A DNA stretch of 64,000 nt from Rhyzopertha dominica (Eukaryota; Arthropoda; Insecta; Coleoptera; Bostrichidae). Within the stretch, counting starts at the first letter, position 1, and each line of letters starts with the position of its first letter. The notes under the pieces are model-generated. The model saw nothing but the letters and a program-made list of their open reading frames with translations, did not search any database and was not told where the DNA came from. The position numbers were made by a program, and so were the translations under genes. Positions 45,801 through 55,063 of this stretch are shown piece after piece. Location of the stretch: positions 36,140,942 to 36,204,941 of the forward strand of contig QCXZ01000001.1 of the NCBI GenBank assembly GCA_025024175.1. Direction: 5' to 3'.

Positions 45801-46547
45801 CTCATCTTCGATTGGGGTGTGCACCATGGAAACGGCACACAGGAAATCTTTTACGACGACCCACGGGTATTAGTGATCTCAATTCACCGTCACGATGATG
45901 GAAATTTCTTCCCTGGCACGGGAAGTCCTACGGAATGTGGCACGGGTGCTGGCTTAGGTTTTAATGTTAATATTGCGTGGTCGGGTGGTTTGAACCCGCC
46001 GTTGGGTGACGCGGAGTATCTGGCTGCATTTCGCAGTGTTGCAATGCCCATCGCCAGGGAATTTGGACCGGATATTGTGCTGGTGTCGGCTGGATTTGAT
46101 GCAGCCGAGGGACACCAGCCGCCGTTAGGGGGATACCGGGTGTCTCCGGCCTGTTTTGGTTACATGACACGTCAACTTATGCAGTTGGCAAGGGGACGGG
46201 TCGTATTGGCTTTAGAAGGGGGCTACGACTTACCTGCCATCTGCGACTCGGCGGAAGAATGCGTACACGTTTTGTTGGGAGACCAGCCATCGGCAGTAGC
46301 ACCCAGTGAGCTGTCGCGGACACCCTGCATGAATGCCGTGATAGCGCTGCAGAAGGTAATCGCCATTCAAACACTGCATTGGCCATGTCTGCAGGAGTGC
46401 GCTAAGAGCGTGAACTGTTCATTTAATGATGCGTTAAGGAATGAAAAGGATGATAAGGATACTGTGTCTGCTATGGCTAGTTTGTCTATGCAACAGACGT
46501 CAATATTAGTGAGTTACCCGAGTCCTGAAGCTAGCAGACCTGGTTAA
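30454..46547 (+). CDS. HDAC4: class IIa histone deacetylase (HDAC4), five coding exons
   Basis: Spliced from 30454-30800, 36267-36334, 36393-36984, 40278-40722 and 45633-46547: 788 aa, phases consistent. Class IIa HDACs are signal-controlled corepressors that bind MEF2 and shuttle by 14-3-3 binding. Domains in order: Gln-rich coiled coil (residues 8-80), [19 protein letters not shown]2-binding LRKTASEPN region (about 135-160), three 14-3-3 type sites (Ser140, Ser296/297, Ser355), a Pro-rich linker, and the deacetylase domain (about 360-740) with PPGHHAE (His508/509), FDAAEGH (Asp640) and EGGYDL (Tyr682). The zinc-ligand Asp of DWDVHHGNGT is Gly546 here (codon 45816-45818). Tyr682 is present where vertebrate class IIa enzymes have His. 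An additional untranslated or short 5' exon is possible. Confidence 0.95.
30801..31934. other. HDAC4 intron 1, first part, no recognised feature
   Basis: AT-rich intron. No coding similarity seen on either strand. Confidence 0.5.
31935..32769 (-). pseudogene. pogo/Tigger-type transposase relic
   Basis: Minus-strand translation of 32640-32769 gives [19 protein letters not shown], the motif before the last catalytic Asp in pogo/Tigger/jerky DDE transposases. Further pieces with stops follow down to a Lys-rich tail at 31931-32116. It is broken by many stops. The mariner-type element at 32770 abuts it and may have inserted into it. Confidence 0.65.
32770..34520 (+). mobile_element. mariner-type element with about 170-bp terminal inverted repeats
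   Basis: 32770-32945 and 34345-34520 are inverted copies; matching blocks include GATGCAATTTGA, AAATCACATTTTATG and GAGGCTACAAGT. The 1.75-kb element carries a plus-strand transposase relic: [66 protein letters not shown] and ADPVTTEEN. Stops and frameshifts make it non-functional. It belongs to the same broad transposase group as the relic at 23616-24600. Confidence 0.8.
33310..33963 (+). pseudogene. mariner-type transposase relic, DDE part
   Basis: Motifs in order: [17 protein letters not shown] (first catalytic Asp), [26 protein letters not shown] and PLCSPDL (second Asp). Frames shift at about 33465 and 33750, and a stop interrupts near 33748. It is inside the element with the long inverted repeats. 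Confidence 0.75.
34770..35800. mobile_element. foldback element, 1.03 kb, nearly full-length palindrome
   Basis: Ends: TATACAGGGTCTGCCACCTAAAACT on the left and AGTTTTAGGTGGCGCACCCTGTATA on the right. Arms of about 480 bp include CACAAAACCCCAAAATTTTG and AACATGGCGGCGACTAG in inverted form. The centre (35247-35335) is a GC-rich hairpin, GAGGCTAGAAAACGGAACCC against GGGTTTCGTTTTCTAGCCTC. No ORF of note. In HDAC4 intron 1. Confidence 0.85.
35801..36266. other. end of HDAC4 intron 1
   Basis: AT-rich. A CACCCTGTATATATC end motif lies at about 36113-36126, perhaps the remains of a further MITE. The branch and pyrimidine tract lead to the acceptor at 36266. Confidence 0.5.
36267..36334 (+). CDS. 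HDAC4: HDAC4 coding exon 2, residues 116-138
   Basis: This 68-nt exon follows the acceptor TTTTTTTCAG and ends at donor GTATAA (36335). It reads [20 protein letters not shown], and its last codons form LRKT of the conserved LRKTASEPN MEF2/14-3-3 motif, completed across a 58-nt intron by the next exon. Confidence 0.9.
36393..36984 (+). CDS. HDAC4: HDAC4 coding exon 3, residues 139-335 (MEF2 region and linker)
   Basis: The acceptor TTTTGTTTTCAG ends at 36392. The exon opens [19 protein letters not shown], the MEF2-binding/14-3-3 region of class IIa HDACs. Near the end is [16 protein letters not shown], matching the second 14-3-3 site (Ser296/297), then a run of prolines. The donor is GTCAGT at 36985, not a perfect consensus. 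If it is not used, the frame runs to a stop at 37079-37081. Base composition is markedly richer in GC than its surroundings. Confidence 0.92.
36985..37134 (+). other. HDAC4: possible alternative 3' end of HDAC4 by read-through of exon 3
   Basis: If the imperfect donor at 36985 is ignored, the reading frame adds 33 residues and stops at 37079-37081, and an AATAAA lies at 37129-37134. The product would keep the MEF2 and 14-3-3 region but lack the deacetylase domain, like the vertebrate MITR/HDRP form of HDAC9. This is inference from signals only. Confidence 0.3.
37135..38639. other. HDAC4 intron 3, first part
   Basis: No coding similarity was recognised. A CACGTG occurs at 37782-37787. Composition is AT-rich without clear repeats. 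Confidence 0.45.
38800..38960 (+). pseudogene. mariner-type transposase fragment
   Basis: Plus-strand reading gives [20 protein letters not shown] followed by INHLKQ, matching the LDFFLWGYLKDxV region that follows the second catalytic Asp in mariner-type transposases. The surrounding sequence is too decayed to place the ends. Confidence 0.6.
39034..39207. mobile_element. half copy of the 34770-35800 foldback
   Basis: TTTGGACACCTACTAAGCTA through GAGTTTTAGGTGGCGGACCC repeats the right arm of the element at 34770-35800 with about 90 percent similarity by eye. The left arm is missing. Confidence 0.75.
39208..40277. other. end of HDAC4 intron 3
   Basis: No gene or recognised repeat. Two N bases (40072, 40215). 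Confidence 0.45.
40278..40722 (+). CDS. HDAC4: HDAC4 coding exon 4, residues 336-484 (start of deacetylase domain)
   Basis: The acceptor CCCTAAGCAG ends at 40277; phase 2-to-1 joining gives ...[12 protein letters not shown]. It contains a third 14-3-3 type motif (SRRRASSTP, Ser355), then [20 protein letters not shown] with [15 protein letters not shown], the class IIa zinc-binding subdomain, and [20 protein letters not shown]. The donor GTATGT begins at 40723. One N makes residue 410 ambiguous. Confidence 0.93.
40837..41660. mobile_element. foldback element with TATACAGGGTG end and three related arms
   Basis: TATACAGGGTGAGTCAG opens the element. 41090-41280 and 41290-41470 are inverted copies (TGGCAGAGTGGAGGGGGTGC against its decayed reverse complement), and 41490-41655 is a further inverted copy of the AAATCCTxTGxxTTTxxxAGxTATT block. 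No ORF of note. It starts about 115 bp after an HDAC4 5' splice site. Confidence 0.6.
42132..42326 (-). pseudogene. THAP-domain fragment
   Basis: The frame opens [18 protein letters not shown] and continues [19 protein letters not shown]. The C-x4-C start, FxRFP and W motifs match the first half of a THAP zinc finger, found in P-element transposases and host proteins. The later Cys/His pair is not present before the stop, so the domain is truncated. Antisense in HDAC4 intron 4. Confidence 0.6.
42327..43050. other. HDAC4 intron 4 stretch before the 352-bp array
   Basis: AT-rich, no coding similarity recognised. The THAP frame does not extend into it. Confidence 0.45.
43051..43063. repeat. 13-bp direct repeat, left of the 352-bp array
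   Basis: ATAACAGAAATAA here is repeated exactly at 45286-45298, on the other side of the array. It looks like a target-site duplication, which would make the whole 2.2-kb array one insertion. Microhomology of 3-4 bp at the edges leaves the exact breakpoints uncertain. Confidence 0.6.
43064..45285. repeat. mirrored tandem array of a 352-bp unit
   Basis: Direct copies start at 43064, 43416 and 43768. At about 44073 the array flips: the third copy stops at GTAGACAACAC and continues with TTTCATCATACC, the inverted sequence. Inverted copies then run to 44427, 44779 and 45130, and a partial one to about 45285. Copies are almost identical; the few differences include one missing base (about 44974) and CATCGTACC for CATCATACC (about 45135). 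Each unit has short palindromes (GATGGCAATGCCATC, TGTCAGTATTACACTGACA, ACCAAAGCAATGGT). The array is flanked by a 13-bp direct repeat. It lies in HDAC4 intron 4, about 350 bp before the catalytic exon. Confidence 0.95.
45286..45298. repeat. 13-bp direct repeat, right of the 352-bp array
   Basis: An exact copy of the 43051-43063 sequence in the same orientation. Confidence 0.6.
45633..46547 (+). CDS. HDAC4: HDAC4 coding exon 5, residues 485-788 (catalytic core and C terminus)
   Basis: The acceptor TTAAATTGCAG ends at 45632 and the frame opens [27 protein letters not shown]. It carries the catalytic His pair (508/509), [11 protein letters not shown] (Gly546 where a zinc-binding Asp is expected; His548 retained), GFDAAEGH (Asp640) and [14 protein letters not shown] (Tyr682). 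The tail includes [13 protein letters not shown], common in insect HDAC4. The stop is TAA at 46545-46547, with AATAAA at 46687-46692. Confidence 0.96.
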   Translation, partial: VDLAFRTWTGDIRNGFAIVRPPGHHAEPQQAMGFCFFNSVAIAARLLQREHRVHKILIFDWGVHHGNGTQEIFYDDPRVLVISIHRHDDGNFFPGTGSPTECGTGAGLGFNVNIAWSGGLNPPLGDAEYLAAFRSVAMPIAREFGPDIVLVSAGFDAAEGHQPPLGGYRVSPACFGYMTRQLMQLARGRVVLALEGGYDLPAICDSAEECVHVLLGDQPSAVAPSELSRTPCMNAVIALQKVIAIQTLHWPCLQECAKSVNCSFNDALRNEKDDKDTVSAMASLSMQQTSILVSYPSPEASRPG

Positions 46548-46686
46548 TATGATTATTTTTGATTATTGCAAGTCTTGATTTTTCAGGGCAATTGAACATT
46601 CCCGCTGTCGCTCTAAGTGACCGCCTCTTATCCAATAAGATCAAATTATTGTGTGTTTTATTTTTGTTAATATATTGAAAGTTTTT

Positions 46687-46692
46687 AATAAA
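46687..46692 (+). terminator. HDAC4 poly(A) signal
   Basis: An AATAAA hexamer lies 140 nt after the HDAC4 stop and is followed by a T-rich stretch (GAGTTGTTTTTTTATTT), the expected arrangement for cleavage and polyadenylation. Confidence 0.7.
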
Positions 46693-46979
46693 ATTTATTT
46701 ACTTTGAGTTGTTTTTTTATTTATAGATTTCATAAATGCACACTACAGAAATTTCCAAATGGTGCTATAATAGAATAAGAATATGACAAAATAGGAAACA
46801 AAAAGGAGAAAAACAAACATAATCACATCAAACTCTTAAATTCTTTATAGCTAGTGGCAAAAATATCTCAGTCTGTATAATACCTGTTAAAGTTTCGCAC
46901 TAGGCGATCAATCAATGCTTTGAAATCGTAGTTTGTTCTATGAGGTCGCTCTAAAAAGAAATGTTGAAGCCTCGTCGGT

Positions 46980-47720
46980 CTATAGGGAGCGTGCACGCGC
47001 CCGCGTTCAGAGACCTCTGGTGGATTGAACAGGCAAATGTGGGGTATAAATACAAATTAAATCGTATGTAAAGTGACACGGCAAAAACGTGTTTATGCGA
47101 AATGAACGAAATAATAATCAAATATGGTTTTGGAGGTATTAAAGTAACTACTTATAATAATAATGTGAATAGTTTAAGGTGCAGTGTTTGTGAAATATGT
47201 CGAAATTATCACGTTGAATAGTTTGCAAACAAACTAGTTTTTGTTTGTACTTTGCTTCACACTATCATTTTCAAGGAACCTTTCTTAATCGTCAAATTAT
47301 TCGATAAATAGTGTGAAACAAAGCGCAAACAAAAACCAGCTTGTTTACAAGCTACTCAATATAGTGACTACTAATAATTATTACAAATTTAGTCTTCCAT
47401 CTTCATTTTATGGCATTCATTGTTACTCAAGCAACTGCAAATATGAATGGGTATCTATAAGCTGGTACAAAACGACTCGAGATGTGCGAAGGCGGACCTC
47501 GCTTCGAAGATCATCAACTCAGTTGATTCTCAGTATTATTACAGTCCACAACACAACAATTTCTTTTGAGATTTAGGCATTTTTGAACATATTACACACC
47601 TCCCTCAATATTAAAACAAAAGTAAATCAACGCAATTCGTGGTTGTCATGCTGTGTATACCTCAATCTTGCGTTATTTCACCACTGGTGGTGCTACTAGT
47701 CAACGTGCACGCTCCCCATT
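46980..47720. repeat. diverged inverted-repeat element
   Basis: AACAAACTAGTTTTTGTTTG...CACACTATC (about 47226-47268) is the inverse of GATAAATAGTGTGAAACAAA...GTTTACAAG (about 47302-47348). Outer blocks GGGAGCGTGCACG (46987) and CGTGCACGCTCCCC (47704) are also inverted. The centre is near 47285; the arms differ in length by indels. Confidence 0.45.
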
Positions 47721-47812
47721 GATTCTAAAATTGACATTGGCCAATAAATCACTCCATTACACAACTTGTGCAGAAAAAGAGCCACATTTTGATATCTATG
47801 TGTCTCTAAACT

Positions 47813-48660
47813 TTACAAACCAGCGAGCAAGAGTCTGGTTGTGTGAGGAGGAATGTCATCACATGGAAAATATAAATTATGCAATTTGCTCGATTCTGTT
47901 AATGTGAAGTGCATACAAAGGGGATGAGTTAGGCTGTTGTAATCTAACAGACTTCTTACCAAGCTTATATACAAAGTTTTTATTGCTCTAATATCCGACA
48001 TGTGATCGCAGTTGTGTTTAATGAAACTTAACATTTTAGCTACCTTTACTACAATACAATCTATATGTTCAATAAAGTTTAATTCACTTTCGAAAATAAC
48101 TCCCAAATCTGTTATCTGATCTAGTGTATCAAGCCCAACATTGTTTACTTTGTAATCAACAATAGGAAGGTGGTTACAACGGCAAAACTGCACATTCAGC
48201 TTTAAAAAGTTATTTTACAATAACTAACTAAATTATTGATGTCATTTTGTACATGATGACAGTTCTCTACATCTCTCATCACTGAAAAAAACTAGGTCAT
48301 CCGCATATAAGAGAGCCCAATACAATTCAAACACGNGATCACATCGTTTACAAACAAAATGAACATCACTGGCCCCAAGTGCGACCCTTGGGGGACACCT
48401 GATGGAACATCTATAATGCACGATGATGCTCCACGGAAACTTCACCAATTGAGTACAACAGTCCAGATATGACTTGATCCAACTGAGGAAGCTGCCCACC
48501 ACACCAATCATTTGCAGTTTCTCAATTAAAAGTTTGTGACACACACTATCAAAAACCCCTTTTCTGGTGCCCCTTCTCCATGTTTACCGTTAAGAAATCA
48601 TGATATACAGCTAGATTTGTGACTGTCCTCTGTAGAAGCCATGCTGCTGCTTGATCAATT
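47813..48660 (-). pseudogene. non-LTR retrotransposon reverse transcriptase relic
   Basis: Minus-strand frames give CHKLLIEKLQMIGVVGSFLS with WIKSYLD, then LLYADDLVFFSD (the catalytic YADD box) and, further on, ITDLGVIFESELNFIEHIDC and IKTLYISLVRSLLDY. This order is that of the palm to thumb of LINE reverse transcriptases of the Jockey/RTE type. Frameshifts and one N break it. The 5' endonuclease is not seen. Confidence 0.8.
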
Positions 48661-50817
48661 TGACGCTTACAGAGGACAGCAGTAATCTTACAAATCAGAC
48701 TAATCCACAAATGAAACTGTTTGTTTAGTTATAAAATCAATTTGTTTGACTTACATTTCTTTACATACAACAAATTTCATGTGTAAGAAGAATATCAGTT
48801 TGTTCATAATTATGTTACCATTACTTGAAGTTTAACAGAACTTGTGAGTTCAATAAGTAACCTAATATTTATTTATTTTTCAGTGGGCAAGGAATTTATT
48901 TCCGTGAGTTACAATTTTAAACATTTAAATCATATGCTTTGAAGAATTATATGTACAGAAGTACATAATTCCTTGTTTCTAATAAATATCTTTATTTTTT
49001 AAACAGTGCTGTTCATTTGTTCAAGTGTTTTAAAGTTGAATTCAAACACCTATTGTTACAGCAAAAGACATTTACTTAAATAAAATAAATATTTCTCAAT
49101 TCAACGATCAGTTTTTTGATAAAAAAAACTTTGTAAGACTGATTAGTGACTACATTTATTTGTAGTACTAGTATTACAAATATATTTGTAATAACTAGTA
49201 TCATAGATAAATTAAGATTATAAGATAAATTAATTTATCTATGCTAGTATATAGATTTTTGGTTTTGCTTTAAATTTAAATAGATATGTTACTTTCTGCC
49301 TGCGTTATACATATAAGCAGTAGTGGTTCCTATTGTGGAGCAGTGAAGCAATTGCACCACTAGTGAAAATGGCCCTAAAAAGCTTCATTTTGTTTTTGAA
49401 ATAATTTTATAATATGTTTTCCTACCCTTTATTAGCAAATTGTTAATAGTGCACTGTGTACTCGATTAGTAAATTCGTTATTACACACAGTGCAACTGTC
49501 TTCACCGAAAAAATGCAATATAAAATTATAACAATAGGCGTCGTAGAACAAGTATAGTACATTACTTTTAAGGTAATTATGCACTAGTGGAATTGTGTTA
49601 CTCGCCGCTACTTGGCTCGTGCACAAACTTTCCATATCTACGTAATACTTTTTGCAACTTACAACTCTTGTTATGTAATATACTATTAAGTAACCACACA
49701 GTAAAAACTTAATTTCATTTCAATAAATAAGCACAATCACAAATTAAAAATGTAATCAAAATTTATAAATACATACCTATATTTAAAAATAAAGAAATCA
49801 GTCTTTCGAAATAAGACTCACAGAACCACTAAACAGCAGATTTCTCCTGTATAAAAGTAATGATAGATACATAGTGCAACCACATATTCCTTATGTCGAA
49901 GTATTGCATTTTAATGAAACTTATCTTAGTGCAAAAGTTAATGCTCACAAAAGATACAGAACCATAAATTTCAGATTTTGTTTTCGATATTTTTTAATAA
50001 CTTTCCGATATAATGACATAAACATATAAAATTTGTTATTTAGGAGTTACTTGGGCAAAGGAATAATATAGTCTGTATATAGTTATATGCTTAATAAAAT
50101 TTGAGTGTGTAAAACTCATTGCCCATATCTTGAGATAGGTATAATTCAACAGCAGGCTCATTAAATTTCTTTTATGTGTACACATATAAATCTCTAAAAT
50201 AAATTATGTCTTTAATATAAAACTTTTGTTAGATTTCAAAAAAAAAGCCGAAACGGAAACAATATACTAAAGATCTTTTTTCTAATAGTGAAAATGCATT
50301 ACATTACTAAAACTCAAGTATCTTGAAAAGGGTGCATGGTAGAACTTTGACAAGGTACATATTTTATATGACAAAAGAATGGAAAAATAGATACATTGTT
50401 CAGAGAAATAGATCCAAGAAGGCAAAAAGAAGTTATGGATTTGAAAGCCAAATATAAAATTCCATTATTTCCAAAGTTTTTAAAAAATGTCGATAACAAA
50501 ATCTGAAGTGTTTTTAACATTCTTCTCTGTAAGTTTCTTAGTATTAACTTTTGGACTAATATTAGTGGGGTTAATTAATTAAGATGAATTTAAGGAATAT
50601 ACGATTGAACTATATACCATATACCATTAATTATGAACCACTCTGTTCTATGTATTTCAGAGATCACCACTCTGATATGGTGTGGTATTAAGATACTATT
50701 AGTCTCTGGAAGTGCATAAATAGTCTATATTCATCCTACTCGTGCTCTAGGATAACAAATTCTTTCAAGATTAAAAGTTGGGCAACGGAAGCAGGTGAGT
50801 TAAAAATCACGATTATA
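48661..50817. other. gene-free stretch
   Basis: No coding similarity recognised. Near 49187-49252 there is an imperfect palindrome (ACTAGTATCATAGATAAATT against AATTTATCTATGCTAGT). Otherwise AT-rich. Confidence 0.45.
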
Positions 50818-51216
50818 CAGGGTTTCTACATATAAATGATTCATGTGATACAAACGCTGATTTCTGAATTCTTTGTGCCGCCTTTTTGTAACTGCTGCCA
50901 TTGCTTAAGAATATTCTTAAACAATGCTGCTGCTAAACTACAATATGCACGGCGATAATAGTGAAGGTTGCAGATCAATGTCACACCACAGCTCGAAATG
51001 TGAGCTTTCTGCAATCTTAAATTTAATTATCTCACAAAACACTACAGAATATGTTGAAAATACACACTCTCAGGCGTTTTCTCATATTAAAATATATCAA
51101 ATAATTCAAAAATCGACAGATGACAAGTATACGTCACTTTCCTGGGAGGCGGCAAATTGATTTAATCGATAATTTCCATAAGCGCCCTGGAACATGAATG
51201 ATTTATAGAAAACCTA
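50818..51216. mobile_element. MITE family A, copy 3 (inverted, 399 bp)
   Basis: CAGGGTTTCTACATATAAATGATTCATG at the left and CATGAATGATTTATAGAAAACC at the right. The interior is the reverse complement of copies 1 and 2 (AACTGCTGCCA, CGATAATTTCCATAA), with a small internal insertion near a GCTTAAGAATATTCTTAAAC palindrome. Confidence 0.8.
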
Positions 51217-51729
51217 TATTTACAAGGTAAAATCAACATTTAATTTAAGTAGTTAAACAGACAGCAGAGAAATTAAAATTTAGTATTGTATAGTAATAAT
51301 AGCAAATTAGACTGACTCAGCAAAGTGAAACTGCAAATAGACATATTTTTATAATCCAGTGGTTTCATCAAAACTAGCAGTCCGNGATGGCAGATTATCA
51401 CCTTGCTGTTAACCGCTTCGATTATAACTATAATGATCGATCATAAAATATTTTTACGATGTGTGCAAAACGATACAAAACATTGTAATAATGACCAGTG
51501 TTAAATGTCAAACAAAAAGCGATTATGTGAAAAATGAAAACTAAAACAACACTGCTATAATACGAGCCCAGTCGCATGTGCATCATACTATGGACACAAT
51601 TTTTTTAATGAAGCGAGCTGAGAAATTTTGATGGATTGGATTGGATATTTGGCAATGTTAACATCTTAACAACAACAGTAAATAAAAATACATAATTTAA
51701 AAACGCAAGCACAAAAACTATACTAGTTT

Positions 51730-52681
51730 GGCGCATTAGAATTGGCCCATGAAGTTCATAGTATTTACCATTGGGTGCAATCTCCATTACGCTTTAAAAC
51801 TGCCCTAATTCGTCGTGGCATGGGTTGTACTAAGGTACTGCGGTATTCTGGCGAAAAACTATTCCAAATTTCGTTAAGTTTAATATTTAACTTAAACTTA
51901 ACTTAACTTAATATTATACTTTTGGGCATTTACAGTTTCATCTGTTACACGAAGGCGCCCTACCCCTTGTGCGGACCCCAAACCATGATGGATGCAGGAN
52001 ATTTGNCTTTCCTTGCTCAACAATCAATTCATTCTGCCGACGAATAATTCTTTTCTGGAGTCTCCAATAAAGACTTCNAATCTGGATTTATCGCTTTTCA
52101 GATAGAATGCCTTTGCACCCAGTTTTTTCGTTCATTTGTTAGTAAGCGTCTAGCTTTCTTCTGTTTCTGTGTTAACAAAGATTTAACTTTTGCCTAAAGT
52201 ACATTTAATATAAGAGACGACCGATTTTCTTTACAAAACTTACTTTATAATATTGATATTTTAATATACGCATCTGTATCGCATTACTTCACCTTTACGC
52301 CAGTTCTCTTGAAGATATGCGGCGATCTTGTTTGATTAACTTTCGAAGAACACGTTCATCCCGCTTTGTTATTTTTTAAATACTACCAGATTTCATTATA
52401 GTTTTTACGTTACCCTATTTCGTACTGTATACCGAGAAATTTTCAAATTTTTGGCGATATTACACCCTGAAATACCATCCTTATGGGCACAAATTATGTA
52501 TTTTTTGAGATCTTCAGAAAGTGTGCTTTCCCACAAACCATTTTAACGAAAATTTACCGTCTGACAGATACAACGCCGACAAAGTGACGCTTATGTAGCT
52601 TTGTTTTGTTTTGGTTCAACGCAAACGTGATTTTTGGCTAAACACAGCGTATTAAAATTTTGAGCCAATTCTAATGCGCCA
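51730..52681 (-). mobile_element. Tc1-like transposon, internally decayed (0.95 kb)
   Basis: The terminal inverted repeats TGGCGCATTAGAATTGGC (51729) and GCCAATTCTAATGCGCCA (ending 52681) are exact over 18 bp. Minus-strand pieces: LNEIWNSFSPEYRSTLVQPM and PRRIRAVLKRNGDCTQW (transposase C terminus, about 51775-51890) and a SIMVWGPHKG-like motif near 51965-52000. It is shorter than a full Tc1 element and has many stops. Confidence 0.8.
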
Positions 52682-53743
52682 TAGTTTCGTTTTGTGCTTA
52701 ATTTTTTAAATGTCAACTGCACTTGTGCAGTGCTGTTGTTAATTTGTTGCTAATACTCTGAAGTACCAATATATAATATTTTACTTTACGCTTGCGCCCA
52801 TTCACATGCTACTAGGTTCGAGCACTACAATCAAACCCTCCATTCTAGGTACGTTCAGTAAAAAAAATAACAATAAATACCTACCTATGTGTGTTGTCAT
52901 CAGCCTTGTAAATATCAGCATGCATATTCAGTTTTCTGGTCTTTTTGAGGAAAATTAAGTATACCTGTAGACTAACTATACTACGATCACCGAACAGAGT
53001 GATCATGATGCGTGTTCTTCACGTAATTTTTAAAGCATAATCATTTTATAATTTTTTAGTTAATTATTCAGTAGCCAAACATTTGTTATAAAGTCGGACT
53101 TGAATAAGCAGCATCAAATCCGATAACGTGCAAGATGCATACAATTCATGTGATCACTCCATCTATTCAGTTATAGGAGTATAGCACAGAAAACGTCTAG
53201 TTTTAATGAATAAGATTATTTAAGAGGCTTAGGTATCCCGAGTAAATGTTTCATTCATTTTTGATCAACAGCAAGTTAGTATTTGTTGCTTGCCACTTAT
53301 TTTGCTATATTTCTTACGTAATACCTATGTTTGTTCTAAATATCGTTCGTTACTCTTCAATCTACGACCGTGTTTTTATTAGCATAGATAAACGCTTTTA
53401 CTATAGTTGACAACTTGCACTAATTTAAAATTGTAATTTAATAGTTGTTTCCGGTCATAATGCTTACGTGTTATAAATTGCTATTCCGGTATTTCAGATG
53501 AAATGTTAGAGGAAAATAGCTATTTTTTTACTAAAGTATTAACCAGAGAGGCACGTATGATAACTAATGAATTAATAATCAGCATATTGCAATAAGGGTC
53601 TCTTGTTTATGTTGCAACAGTATGCCAATACGAAGTTGAGGAACTGTTAAACTAAATCTAACAATAGTTCGTAAGAAGTGTCAGCTTCTTAATAAAAACT
53701 TCACAACATCGCCTACAGCTTACAAATCAAATCGTTTCTGTTT
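52682..53743. other. gene-free stretch before the Ty3/gypsy relic
   Basis: No recognised coding or repeat feature. If the retrotransposon once had a 5' LTR and gag here, they are no longer recognisable. Confidence 0.4.
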
Positions 53744-54211
53744 ATGTCCAACAATATGCTGTTACATTTAGGGGTTCGCAAAAAATGCGGATTTCTTTTA
53801 TTTACACATAAGTATCGAATGACACTAAATATTGAAACATCACTAGTTCAGTTCACCATTTATTGGATTAGTCAGTATTCGGAATACTACACGTCATTCA
53901 TTGGCACTTTAAATAGTGAGTTCACCCTGTTCGCTTGGAAGGATAAAGTCATTGTAAACGGCAAGGAAATGACGTTCAAAATTGATACTGGAGCTGAGGT
54001 GAATCCTATTCCACATTATTTGCTTATTACTTTACCTTGCATGCTAAAAATAAAGCCAGCTAAGACAAAATTATTTTCTTATAGTGGTCATTCCATTCAA
54101 ACTTATGGAGATTGCATTCTACAATGTAAGCTAAATGCATTGAGTAGATCCTTAGTGTTTTTCGTTACCGAAAAGCTAGAACCAATTGTAGGAATTAAAG
54201 CAATAAAATAA
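53744..54211 (+). pseudogene. retroelement aspartic protease fragment
   Basis: An open frame of 155 codons with FKIDTGAEVN (DTGA active-site motif) and VVG-like EPIVGIKAI near its end, where it stops before the reverse transcriptase frame. The N-terminal half before about residue 65 has no clear match. Confidence 0.75.
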
Positions 54212-54227
54212 TTTAAACTTATTCCTA

Positions 54228-54943
54228 GTGTTAACACTATTGGCAGTAATTTATCAGCACAAGGTATTGTGGATACATTTTCTGATATCTGTTCCTGGTG
54301 GGATTATAAATTGCAAACCCTACCACATAACTTTAAGAGAAAATGCTATTCCTACAATTGCATTTGCCAGAAGAGTTCCTCTAGCTCTCAAAGATTCGTT
54401 AAATACTGAGTTAGCTGATATGGTTAAAAACAAAGTCATTACCAACAGACTGAGTTCCTCCAATAGTCATTGTGTCAAAACCAAATGGCAAGATTAGAAT
54501 TTGCATGGATCCGAGGCCACTAAAGAAATTTATCAAAATGGAGCATTATAGTCAGCTTTTGCCGAATTGAATGGAGCAAAATCTTTACTGTCTTAGACGC
54601 TTCCTCGGCATTTTCGCAAATGCGTTTAGAAAAGAATAGTTCGAATCTTTGTCCCATTATAACACCGTTTGGTTGGTTCAGGTATAGAACAATGCTTTAT
54701 GGAATAAGCAGTGCACCGGAGGTATTCCAAAAATTAATAAACACGATATTTAATGGTTTGTACGGTATTGTGCCTTATTTGGACGATGTTTTAATATACG
54801 GAAGCACACTTTTAGAACATACTCACAGACTTAAAGCAGTTCTCGGACGATCTAGAAAATATAATTTAAGATTTAGCAAAAGTAAAATGCAACTAGCAAA
54901 GATCGAAATTAAATTTCTAGGATACATGGTGAATGAAGAATGA
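54228..54943 (+). pseudogene. Ty3/gypsy reverse transcriptase fragment
   Basis: KPYHITLRENAIPTIAFARR opens the fingers region (54300-54380). A frameshift follows, then FGWFRYRTMLYGISSAPEVF, YLDDVLIYG with both catalytic Asp residues, and IKFLGYMVNEE, followed by a stop at 54941-54943. Inactive through frameshifts. Confidence 0.85.
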
Positions 54944-55063
54944 TCTTGAGATTAATGAGGTACGATTTTAAATTAGAGTATGGGCCAGGCAAAATACTAA
55001 CAGTTACGGATGCCTTATCAAGAGTTCCCAACATAACAGCACACATCAATACTGATTACATAG

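Noticed and set aside
46177..46386. Minus-strand frames inside the HDAC4 catalytic exon
   Set aside because: Shadows of the GC-rich coding exon on the plus strand.
49432..49635. 67-codon minus-strand frame with several Cys
   Set aside because: No recognised domain and no neighbouring exons; chance open frame.
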